From positions 1 to 6,672 of the forward strand of contig JAEZLF010000305.1 of assembly GCA_023435925.1 (NCBI GenBank): a DNA stretch of 6,672 bases. The letters are read 5' to 3'. The notes beneath the pieces are model-generated. The model saw only the letters and a program-made list of their open reading frames with translations, was not told the DNA's origin and searched no databases. The translations under genes were made by a program, and so were the position numbers. Shown here in pieces: positions 1 to 4,468 of this stretch (the first letter of the stretch is position 1; every line of letters begins with the position of its first letter). The DNA comes from Bacillota bacterium. Its GTDB lineage: Bacteria > Bacillota > Clostridia > Acetivibrionales > DTU013.

Positions 1-24
1 TGCAGCCGCACATCCTACGTGCGA

Positions 25-53
25 TTGACAAGCGCTGCTTTGGCACATATAAT
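25..53 (+). promoter_or_regulatory. Consensus sigma-70 type promoter of the tRNA unit
   Basis: A perfect TTGACA (25-30) is separated by exactly 17 nt from a perfect TATAAT (48-53). Transcription would start near 60, about 28 nt before the first tRNA-like sequence. A full-consensus promoter suits a stable-RNA operon. It should read through both tRNA-like units to the terminator at 252-286. Confidence 0.85.
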
Positions 54-87
54 TAATAATGCTGTTTGAAAGCAAGCATATCAGCAT

Positions 88-158
88 GTCTCCGTAGCTC
101 AGCAGGATAGAGCGTCCGCCTCCTAAGAGGACGGAGTACGATTCCCGCGAGAGGAGTA
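88..158 (+). pseudogene. Decayed tRNA-Arg(CCT)-like copy
   Basis: The 5' half is a normal tRNA: a 7-nt acceptor strand (88-94), a D arm with GCTC/GAGC stem (97-100 and 110-113), and an anticodon loop CTCCTAA (120-126) carrying CCT. The 3' half is broken. The anticodon stem has a G-A mismatch, only 5 nt lie between the anticodon stem and a T-loop-like TACGATT where about 9-10 are expected, the T stem cannot pair, and the 3' acceptor strand pairs only partly with the 5' strand. No CCA follows. It shares the D arm and anticodon region with the intact tRNA just downstream and lies in the same transcript. It could be a tRNA that lost about five bases, or a 5' half left by an earlier integration. 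A covariance-model scan would settle whether it folds at all. Confidence 0.6.
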
Positions 159-172
159 AGTCAATTTCATAT

Positions 173-249
173 GCGCCTATAGCTCAGTTGGATAGAGCGT
201 TCGCCTCCTAAGTGAAAGGCCCCGCGTTCGAGTCGCGGTAGGCGCGCCA
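173..249 (+). tRNA. tRNA-Arg(CCT): tRNA-Arg (anticodon CCT), likely integration target
   Basis: A full cloverleaf can be drawn. The acceptor GCGCCTA (173-179) pairs with TAGGCGC (239-245). The D stem is GCTC/GAGC. The anticodon stem 200-204/212-216 closes the loop CTCCTAA with CCT at 207-209, reading AGG codons. The variable loop is 217-221. The T stem CCGCG/CGCGG surrounds TTCGAGT. The discriminator is G246 and CCA is encoded at 247-249. An integrase gene lies about 100 nt downstream and reads toward this tRNA, the usual arrangement when an element has inserted at a tRNA 3' end. The attachment core is therefore probably in the 3' half of this gene, though its second copy is not in the window. 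Confidence 0.96.
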
Positions 250-251
250 CA

Positions 252-286
252 CCGTCGAATACCACATTGGTGTTCGACGGTTTTTT
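252..286 (+). terminator. Rho-independent terminator of the tRNA unit
   Basis: The arms 252-264 and 268-280 form a 13-bp stem with one G-T pair around a 3-nt loop, followed at once by six T residues (281-286). It lies 2 nt after the CCA end of the tRNA. The minus strand has no T run after the stem, so it works in one direction. Confidence 0.93.
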
Positions 287-287
287 G

Positions 288-303
288 CTAGTTGTACAAC
301 TAG
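288..303. repeat. Perfect 16-nt palindrome between tRNA and integrase gene
   Basis: CTAGTTGTACAACTAG is fully self-complementary without a spacer, the form expected of a dimeric protein's binding site rather than an RNA hairpin. It sits right after the tRNA terminator and before the 3' end of the integrase gene, in what should be the arm of the attachment region. Binding by integrase, excisionase or a repressor is inference. Confidence 0.5.
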
Positions 304-327
304 GGAAACGAACGCATTTGGGAGTTC

Positions 328-357
328 TGCTAATAGATGTTAGCCTTATGCTAATAG
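328..357. repeat. Two direct copies of TGCTAATAG, 21 nt apart
   Basis: TGCTAATAG occurs at 328-336 and 349-357. The second copy overlaps the integrase stop codon. A 21-nt period is two helical turns, so both copies face the same side of the DNA. This is how arm-type integrase sites are often arranged, but the assignment is a guess from position. Confidence 0.35.
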
Positions 358-1805
358 CCTTCATTACTCCCTGTTGCGATAGCTTGCGCCAGCAACTTTG
401 CAAGTTCGGGTGATTGCTGAAGCTGTGCTATTAAGCTTCCAATATCAATGCCAGCTAGTTGCTCAGGAGGAGGTGTTATTTTTCGTAGATCAGGATTTGC
501 GTAAAACATCGCCTCAAATCGCTGAGCATTTACCTTCCTATCTTCATCAAGAATGCGTGAGTACACTTCGGTGATCATCGCTGCTTGAGCATGACCGGTA
601 TCGCCCTGAACCGCTTTAATATCGCCCTTGCTTAACTTAAGTTTATATGTTGTGCTTGATGAGCGTAGAGAATGGAAAACAACATTAGGTAGGGCTGCAT
701 CCTTTTTCAGCTTGTTAAATGCATTTTCCAAAAGCTTGATTTCCCAAGGGCGGCCATTGGGCTGTGCAACCACGAGATCATAATCCTTGTATTCATTACC
801 CAAAAATTCTTTCTGTTTGTCTTGTGCTTCTTTCCATTCACGAAGTATAAAAGCAAGCGTTTTAGGTATCCAAACCGTACGAACACTTTTAGCGGTTTTC
901 GGTGTTTTAAGAACAAGGATGGTTGACCTGTTTGGAACATCCATAACAGGAGGGAATTTAAATAAAATACCCTTGTCCTTGAGCTTTTTCATTGCCTTAA
1001 GGCTTACCCGCGTAAGCTCCCGATCAAATTCAATACGAGCATTGTCATTGGCAATGTCCGCGTCAGTGATATGCAAACGAGGCCATTGCAATCCAAGGAT
1101 TTCTCCGGCCCTTGGAGAGCAGGCGAACGCAATATTCATACAAAGATAAAGCAAGTTATCTGTGCAGGCATCCATTGCTTTTACGATTAGATCTACTGTC
1201 CATGTAGCGCGTTCCTCGGATATGTGCTTTTCAAGCGTTACGTTATCAAACGGGTTCTTAGCAAGAAGCTCCCAACGCACTGCCTGACCAAATGCGCATC
1301 GAAGCAATTTGTGTATTTTCTCTATATTTGAGGGGGTAAGATATTCCGTTATTGCTTTCCTGAATCGTGTGTCAATAGGCTTCATGTTCGACAGCATTTT
1401 ATAATACTTGTCAATCGAGTACGTGGTTATAGTCTGTAAGCTTTCGTCACCGAGAAATGGATTGATGTAGTTGTCTATAAGCCCTGTGTTCGTCCGATAG
1501 GTGTTCACACCCCACTTTTTTTCACCATATAACGAAACAAAGTCTTGCAGGAATTGGGACACCGTTGTATTTCTTGGAATAATAAACGTTCCCTTGACTT
1601 GATTGAATTCAACCTCCGTTTTACGCTCGTCTGCCAGCGCCTTCTTCGTCGCAGTTCTTTTAGGCGGTTTCGATTCAGCGGCTGGATTGGATGCATTATT
1701 TCCATGATCCTTAATAGTTTCCCATTTCTGCCTTTTCTCGCCGTTTTCATCATTATAGTAATAGACAACGGCCATTGATCTTCCACGTTTAACGATAGAC
1801 GCCAT
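351..1805 (-). CDS. int: Tyrosine site-specific integrase
   Basis: This 484-residue tyrosine recombinase would integrate and excise the element at the adjacent tRNA-Arg. Residues 1-30 (MASIVKRGRS... with an aromatic YYY strand) resemble the AP2-like arm-binding domain of phage and ICE integrases. A charged segment at about 30-75 follows, then a core-binding SAM-like domain at about 80-185 and the catalytic domain at about 195-430. The catalytic set is visible: R232 in SPRAGEILGLQW, a lysine in TPKTAKSVRT (K303 or K306), H378 and R381 in FHSLRSSS, H405 in GDTGH and nucleophile Y415 in EVYSR. LRSS replaces the usual LRHT. A tail of about 60 residues follows the tyrosine and ends in a Gln/Leu-rich stretch. 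The start is supported by GGGAG 8 nt upstream of ATG. The gene follows the excisionase gene by 20 nt on the same strand and reads toward the tRNA. The family is certain; the exact target rests on position. Confidence 0.95.
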   Translation of the reverse strand: MASIVKRGRSMAVVYYYNDENGEKRQKWETIKDHGNNASNPAAESKPPKRTATKKALADERKTEVEFNQVKGTFIIPRNTTVSQFLQDFVSLYGEKKWGVNTYRTNTGLIDNYINPFLGDESLQTITTYSIDKYYKMLSNMKPIDTRFRKAITEYLTPSNIEKIHKLLRCAFGQAVRWELLAKNPFDNVTLEKHISEERATWTVDLIVKAMDACTDNLLYLCMNIAFACSPRAGEILGLQWPRLHITDADIANDNARIEFDRELTRVSLKAMKKLKDKGILFKFPPVMDVPNRSTILVLKTPKTAKSVRTVWIPKTLAFILREWKEAQDKQKEFLGNEYKDYDLVVAQPNGRPWEIKLLENAFNKLKKDAALPNVVFHSLRSSSTTYKLKLSKGDIKAVQGDTGHAQAAMITEVYSRILDEDRKVNAQRFEAMFYANPDLRKITPPPEQLAGIDIGSLIAQLQQSPELAKLLAQAIATGSNEGY

Positions 1806-1825
1806 AAGGTTACTCCCTCGCTGTT

Positions 1826-2035
1826 TTAGTTTTGTTTAAGCCAGGCATCGAAGGAAGGTTTGGAAATACGAATCGTAGAACCCACACGTACACTGTGAAA
1901 GACCTTTTGCCTGCAAAGACTATATACAGCGGCCCTACCAACACCCAAGATATCAGCGGCTTCATTGATGCTGTATACTCGCTTTTCAGAAAGCGCTAAT
2001 GACGCGTCTTGCCTGCTCGCATTGCTGTTGTTCAT
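1826..2035 (-). CDS. xis: Excisionase-like helix-turn-helix protein
   Basis: This 69-residue protein has a MerR/AlpA-type winged helix: YSINEAADILGVGRAAVYSL at residues 21-40, then a short wing with VRVGSTIRISKPSFDAWL. This is the pattern of the excisionase-family DNA-binding domain, which bends attachment-site DNA and steers integrase toward excision. The open frame continues upstream beyond 2281, but ATG at 2035 is chosen because AAAGGA stands 5 nt before it and a good promoter (2079-2107) lies just upstream, placing longer starts before transcription begins. It is the first gene of a two-gene unit with the integrase, the order seen in many Gram-positive elements. It could also act as a transcriptional regulator; such proteins often do both. 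Confidence 0.85.
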   Translation of the reverse strand: MNNSNASRQDASLALSEKRVYSINEAADILGVGRAAVYSLCRQKVFHSVRVGSTIRISKPSFDAWLKQN

Positions 2036-2078
2036 ATTATTCCTTTCTTCCCTACTCATCATGGCTGAACGCAGGGAG

Positions 2079-2107
2079 AGTATATCACTCAAAATAATGT
2101 CACGCAA
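2079..2107 (-). promoter_or_regulatory. Promoter of the xis-int unit
   Basis: On the minus strand TTGCGT (2107-2102) is followed after 17 nt by TATACT (2084-2079). Transcription would begin near 2072, giving a leader of about 37 nt before the excisionase ATG. The -10 box lies inside GAGTATATCACTC (2078-2090), whose ends GAGT/ACTC are self-complementary. GAGTATAT also occurs at 2848-2855 in the regulator intergenic region, hinting at shared repression. Confidence 0.6.
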
Positions 2108-2109
2108 AA

Positions 2110-2470
2110 AATGCATCACCTCCATCGGCCGTGACAACGGCCGCATAACAGCTTGGGAACATCCGTTCCTAGTTCTGCTCCCCACCAATCTCTCGGGTCG
2201 GGCCCACATCTTTGCCGTGACGGCTCCGGTACCCACATGGGGCCCGGGCTCGCTCAAGCTATGACTTGCTGGAAGTATCATTATCCCATCGCGCGGGTTA
2301 TCGCATCAGCCTTGTTAGGACTGCTTTTTGCTTGAAGCTGCTTGCCCGTTAACTACTCGGCACGGGCCGCGCATGGAATGTATGGGGGTGATGCTATTAA
2401 ATTCTCAAAGTACATATCGCGCCAAAATGGCGCGTCCACCGAATAGAGCAAGTTCAAAAGCTGTCGGACG
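2110..2470. other. Gene-free, GC-rich stretch with many stem-loops
   Basis: No convincing gene is seen on either strand. The stretch holds several perfect inverted repeats: CGGCCGT/ACGGCCG (2126-2132, 2137-2143), GGAAC/GTTCC (2156-2160, 2165-2169), CGGGCCC/GGGCCCG (2199-2205, 2240-2246), GCCCGT/ACGGGC (2344-2349, 2362-2367) and CGCGCCA/TGGCGCG with an AAA loop (2418-2424, 2428-2434). A purine run at 2384-2390 (GGGGGTG) precedes short frames, for example from ATG 2373 or 2391, that resemble nothing known. On the minus strand a GGAGGTG lies just after the 2126-2143 hairpin. The stretch could be a structured RNA, a decayed gene or a nicking/transfer origin. None of these is shown. Confidence 0.4.
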
Positions 2471-2477
2471 AAAAATA

Positions 2478-2505
2478 TTGACAGCCACAACAGGAGTTAT
2501 ATACT
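2478..2505 (+). promoter_or_regulatory. Strong plus-strand promoter facing an antisense direction
   Basis: A perfect TTGACA (2478-2483) is followed after 16 nt by TATACT (2500-2505). No plus-strand gene begins nearby. A transcript from about 2512 would run antisense to the small regulator at 2542-2742 and could reach the regulator gene at 2887. The -10 box runs into the palindrome at 2501-2531, so the promoter is probably repressible. Confidence 0.55.
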
Positions 2506-2531
2506 AAAATGTGACGATCACATTTTGGTAT
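2501..2531. promoter_or_regulatory. 31-nt near-perfect palindrome over the promoter start
   Basis: The arms 2501-2514 and 2518-2531 are complementary over 14 positions with one T-G pair, around a 3-nt centre CGA. The inner half-sites are AAAATGTGA and TCACATTTT. The palindrome overlaps the -10 box and expected start of the plus-strand promoter and lies 11 nt beyond the stop codon of the minus-strand regulator gene. No T run follows on either strand, so an operator, or a stem at the 5' end of the transcript, fits better than a terminator. Confidence 0.55.
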
Positions 2532-2541
2532 CAGTTTTGCG

Positions 2542-2742
2542 TTATTGGGCGATGTATTTAATGCCCAAAAATTCGCATATTTTCTTGCGCGCGGGGATGC
2601 TTACAATGTATCCGTTAATCACGGAACTAACATGATTTGAGGATAATCCGACAGCCTTAGCAATGGTGTCGTTTTTTAATCTTTCTTTGACTTTCTTTAT
2701 CTTTATTTGGATCATAATGTCATTCCAATCAGTGTTATCCAT
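2542..2742 (-). CDS. Small Cro-like helix-turn-helix protein
   Basis: This is a 66-residue protein, probably a DNA-binding regulator of the element. Residues 26-60 (DTIAKAVGLSSNHVSSVINGY... then ARKKICEFLGI) match the compact lambda-repressor-like helix-turn-helix fold, preceded by a charged helix KIKKVKERLK. An ATG five codons further upstream (2757) is open, but GGGGAG lies 6-7 nt before the ATG at 2742 and nothing comparable precedes the longer start. The gene diverges from the repressor-like gene at 2887 across an intergenic stretch with operator-like repeats, resembling the cro/cI arrangement of phages. A strong plus-strand promoter at its 3' end would make antisense RNA across it. Its targets are unknown. 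Confidence 0.7.
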   Translation of the reverse strand: MDNTDWNDIMIQIKIKKVKERLKNDTIAKAVGLSSNHVSSVINGYIVSIPARKKICEFLGIKYIAQ

Positions 2743-2830
2743 TTGAATGCTCCCCATTTCTTGTTACGTATGTTAAAATAGAAGGAAGTAAAAATACGCA
2801 ATAAGCATACATAATACTATTACATGAAGT

Positions 2831-2894
2831 AATTATACTATAATTATGAGTATATGTAAATACTCAAATGAGAATATGGGTGGCATATGAGTAT
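2831..2894. promoter_or_regulatory. Divergent operator region with TGAGTAT half-sites
   Basis: AATTATACTATAATT (2831-2845) is a perfect palindrome about a central C and contains TATAAT at 2839-2844, a good -10 for the gene at 2887, though no clear -35 precedes it. Next come TGAGTAT (2847-2853) and its reverse ATACTCA (2860-2866), forming GAGTATATGTAAATACTC, then the variant TGAGAAT (2869-2875) and another TGAGTAT (2888-2894) across the start codon of the downstream gene. Repeated half-sites over a regulator's own promoter point to autoregulation. Confidence 0.5.
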
Positions 2895-3261
2895 TGGAGA
2901 AAGAATCGCACATCTGCTTGCGGAGCAGAATAAGAAGGAAAGCGATTTAGCAAAATATCTAAACACAAGGCAAAGCACGGTGCAAAACTGGACAAAAAGA
3001 GGCACAAATCCTAGCGCCGAGATGATTGTGCCGCTTTGTTCTTTCTTTGGTGTAACACCAAATTATCTGCTGACTGGCCACGAAATAGAGCCGCCCAAAG
3101 TTGAACAGCTCAAAGAATGGACGGATACTGAAGGAAACACCTTTACGGCAACTGATGAGCAAGCAGAGCTTGCAAGGCTACGGATAAATGATGCTTTGAC
3201 GAAGCGTGTTGAGGAAATTGTACAAGAAGTGTTGGCTGATCGTTTAGGCAATAAAGGTTGA
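2887..3261 (+). CDS. XRE-family repressor-like regulator
   Basis: This 124-residue protein has an N-terminal lambda-repressor-like helix-turn-helix at about residues 3-62: IGERIAHLLAEQNKKESDLA, then KYLNTRQSTVQNWTKRGTNP and the typical end PLCSFFGVTPNYLLTG. A short linker and an acidic helical C-terminal region follow (about 88-118, EQAELARLRINDALTKRVEEI), probably for dimer formation. There is no LexA-type peptidase motif, so induction by self-cleavage is unlikely. The ribosome site is weak and close (GGGTGG 3 nt before ATG), but the fold begins at this Met. Operator-like half-sites surround and overlap the start, suggesting autorepression. It is the natural candidate for the master repressor of the element. 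Confidence 0.88.
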   Translation: MSIGERIAHLLAEQNKKESDLAKYLNTRQSTVQNWTKRGTNPSAEMIVPLCSFFGVTPNYLLTGHEIEPPKVEQLKEWTDTEGNTFTATDEQAELARLRINDALTKRVEEIVQEVLADRLGNKG

Positions 3262-3337
3262 CATAGAAAAACTCACGTGTTTCGCAAACAAAAAGCGTGG
3301 TATCCTCTTTGCACCAAAAATAAACAACCGGTTTCAT
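3143..3337 (-). CDS. Possible remnant ORF with a very good ribosome site
   Basis: A 64-codon frame begins MKPVVYFWCKEDTTLFVCE and is not recognised. In favour is a strong GGAGG 6 nt before the ATG and a plausible aromatic/Cys-rich N-terminus within the otherwise empty 3262-3337. Against it, residues from about 27 onward lie antisense within the C-terminal part of the XRE gene, where real coding is on the other strand. A likely reading is the 5' end of a gene cut off when the XRE gene was joined here, with the frame running on by chance. A hairpin with a T-rich tail (3388-3359) lies just upstream in its leader. Confidence 0.25.
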   Translation of the reverse strand: MKPVVYFWCKEDTTLFVCETREFFYVNLYCLNDQPTLLVQFPQHASSKHHLSVALQALLAHQLP

Positions 3338-3527
3338 TAAGTTCCTCCAAAAAATAAAATATGCGCTCTAAGTAACCAAAGCGCATATAAAAGACGACAA
3401 AATACGACAATATATGACGATACAATCCATCGCCTTATCAAACAAAGATGAGGCGTTTGCTTTATACCTATTGCTAGACATAACATATATGATATGAACT
3501 ACGCCGATTTCAAAAGGAGATTTCAAT
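3262..3527 (+). other. Intergenic region upstream of the antitoxin-like genes
   Basis: No plus-strand gene is seen and no toxin remnant was recognised. Besides the minus-strand stem-loop it contains a run of short direct repeats (ACGACAA at 3394-3400 and 3404-3410, a variant GACGATA at 3416-3422) and a stem-loop CGCCTTA/TGAGGCG (3431-3437, 3449-3455, one G-T pair). The repeats could be regulator sites for the HigA-like protein downstream. No convincing promoter was found. A strong ribosome site, AAAGGAG at 3513-3519, serves the gene at 3528. Confidence 0.35.
3352..3388 (-). terminator. Stem-loop with T-rich tail (terminator or leader attenuator)
   Basis: ATATGCGCT (3359-3367) and AGCGCATAT (3380-3388) form a perfect 9-bp stem with a 12-nt loop. 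Read on the minus strand it is followed by TTTTATTTTTT, then a GGAGG and ATG at 3337. It may stop minus-strand transcripts before the XRE gene or act as an attenuator for the small ORF. On the plus strand no T run follows. Confidence 0.45.
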
Positions 3528-3809
3528 ATGAACGGACTAAAGGGATGGAACGAAATCAAGGGTGAATTATTAGATAATCCTGAAGTTTTCAGGGAGTATG
3601 AGGCTTTGCGTCCTCAATATGAGTTGATCGCTCAGATTGTCAAGGCACGAAAAGAAGTTGGACTAACCCAGCAAGAGTTAGCTGAAAGGATCGGAACAAA
3701 GCAGAGCAACATAAGTAGACTAGAAAGCGGCGAGTATAATCCAAGCCTAGATTTTATTATCAAAACAGCGCAAGGCTTGGGAAAAGAAATTCACTTTGTG
3801 CTAAGGTAA
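3528..3809 (+). CDS. HigA-like XRE antitoxin, no toxin beside it
   Basis: This 93-residue protein resembles the antitoxin of HigBA-type toxin-antitoxin pairs, which binds its partner toxin and represses the operon. The N-terminal arm (KGELLDNPEVFREYEALRPQ, residues 11-30) is the part that in this family contacts the toxin. A helix-turn-helix follows at about 37-83: KARKEVGLTQQELAERIG, TKQSNISRLESGEYNPS, AQGLGKEIHF. The start is set by AAAGGAG 8 nt before ATG. In HigBA loci the toxin gene normally lies immediately upstream; here that space carries none. A close paralog follows 70 nt downstream on the same strand. It may be an orphan antitoxin that neutralises toxins elsewhere, or now simply a regulator. 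Confidence 0.82.
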   Translation: MNGLKGWNEIKGELLDNPEVFREYEALRPQYELIAQIVKARKEVGLTQQELAERIGTKQSNISRLESGEYNPSLDFIIKTAQGLGKEIHFVLR

Positions 3810-3815
3810 TATAAA

Positions 3816-3833
3816 TCGCCGGGCGTCCGGCGA
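3816..3833 (+). other. Intergenic hairpin between the two antitoxin-like genes
   Basis: TCGCCGG (3816-3822) and CCGGCGA (3827-3833) pair perfectly around a GCGT loop, 6 nt after the stop codon of the first gene. No T run follows, so it is not a standard terminator. It may protect the upstream mRNA end, mark a processing site or lower expression of the second gene. Confidence 0.5.
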
Positions 3834-3879
3834 ACTATCACAGGGGGCTTATGGGTGAAACGTGAAAGGAGTATTGACC

Positions 3880-4158
3880 GTGGATGATTTTACACGTTAT
3901 TTAAATGGGCAGTTGAAAGACCCCGAGTTTATAAAAGAATGGGACAGGCAGCAATCTGAAAGCGAATTAGCGCAGTCGATTATAAAAGCACGCATAGAAA
4001 CAGGGATTACGCAAAAGGAACTTTCAACCCGCACTGGTATACTGCAGAGTAATATAAGCCGAATTGAAAAAGGGGAATACAATCCCTCAATAAAGACCCT
4101 TCAACGGTTAGCTAACGGAATGGGAAAAAAGCTGCATATTGAATTTGTAAAGAAATAA
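3880..4158 (+). CDS. Second HigA-like XRE antitoxin, paralog of its neighbour
   Basis: This 92-residue protein starts at GTG 3880 (read MDDFTRYLNG). The frame is open from GTG 3862, but AAAGGAG at 3865-3871 lies inside that extension and exactly 8 nt before 3880. The shorter start also gives the usual family beginning, an N-terminal arm with LKDPEFIKEWDRQ. The helix-turn-helix region (about 35-86) matches the preceding protein at about 29 of 54 positions by hand alignment, including QSNISR and GEYNPS, so the two are an old tandem duplication or were gathered from related modules. No toxin gene accompanies either. The last codons form part of the terminator stem. It probably binds DNA and may titrate a toxin encoded elsewhere. 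Confidence 0.82.
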   Translation: MDDFTRYLNGQLKDPEFIKEWDRQQSESELAQSIIKARIETGITQKELSTRTGILQSNISRIEKGEYNPSIKTLQRLANGMGKKLHIEFVKK

Positions 4159-4185
4159 GCACCGATGTTCGGCGCTTATTTCTTT
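4149..4185 (+). terminator. Strong terminator after the antitoxin-like genes
   Basis: The arms AAAGAAATAAGC (4149-4160) and GCTTATTTCTTT (4174-4185) are fully complementary. The stem continues through an A-C mismatch into CCGA/TCGG around a TGT loop. The U-rich right arm supplies the tail, and the left arm overlaps the last codons and stop of the gene. The symmetric A/T-rich arms would also work on the minus strand, against transcripts from the GTPase operon. Confidence 0.85.
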
Positions 4186-4214
4186 GTGCTATTGATTGGG
4201 ATTAGAAACATCAT

Positions 4215-4269
4215 AAACATAATGCGAAATTCGGATAACCACTTGGGCTAAATATAATGGGAAGTTCAG
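4215..4269. repeat. Left copy of a 28-nt direct repeat with a degenerate second unit
   Basis: The 28-nt unit 4215-4242 matches 6493-6520 at 26 of 28 positions in the same orientation. Thirty-five nt further on, a shorter related unit (AATATAATGGGAAG at 4251-4264) repeats the core ATAATGnGAA, and the right copy has the same two-unit build. Paired core repeats of this kind are found at the ends of some insertion sequences, IS21-type elements among others, so these may be IS-end remnants. No transposase is visible in the window. Confidence 0.55.
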
Positions 4270-4389
4270 TTGACAAATTTGAATTTGCTTGGTGAAGAGT
4301 ATGCTCATTTATGTGGAGTTTATTGCTTTCTTGCACTAAGATAGCTTGCATCATATTGAGCGTCGTGGTTAACTGATTAGTGTTTTTAT

Positions 4390-4422
4390 TAAAAGATCAA
4401 AAGTGCCATTTGCTGTTGATCT
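4390..4422 (-). terminator. Weak candidate terminator of the GTPase operon; surrounding gap otherwise empty
   Basis: AGATCAA (4394-4400) and TTGATCT (4416-4422) form a 7-bp stem with a 15-nt loop. On the minus strand the next bases are TTTAATAAA, a modest T-rich tail, about 47 nt past the stop codon of the 261-residue gene. The rest of 4270-4468 is AT-rich and holds no ORF with a ribosome site. It may be decayed insertion-sequence DNA. Confidence 0.35.
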
Positions 4423-4468
4423 CCAATTATTTTTGACCAACATATTTCTTTACTCAAGCTTGATACTC

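Noticed and set aside
2036..2281. N-terminal extension of the excisionase frame up to 2281
   Set aside because: The xis promoter at 2079-2107 and AAAGGA before 2035 place the start downstream. The extension is translated from hairpin-rich DNA and looks noncoding.
2373..2507. Plus-strand 44-codon frame starting MECMGVMLLN
   Set aside because: The GGGGGTG run is too close to the inner ATG, nothing suitable precedes the others, the frame crosses a perfect hairpin and a promoter, and there is no recognisable similarity.
3394..3422. ACGACAA repeats as replication iterons or a CRISPR fragment
   Set aside because: There are only two exact 7-nt copies and one variant, with no replication gene nearby and no spacer-repeat pattern. 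A regulator site is more likely.
3368..3559. Minus-strand 63-codon frame across the antitoxin upstream region
   Set aside because: It has no ribosome site, overlaps the start of the real gene at 3528 and includes repeat and hairpin sequence.
3851..3865. ATG with GGGGG upstream encoding only four residues before the second antitoxin gene
   Set aside because: It is too short to judge. It may be a chance frame next to the real ribosome site AAAGGAG.
4211..4354. A 47-codon minus-strand frame (MMQAILVQESNKLH...) in the gap after the GTPase operon
   Set aside because: No ribosome site precedes it, its end runs through the direct repeat, and no family is recognisable.
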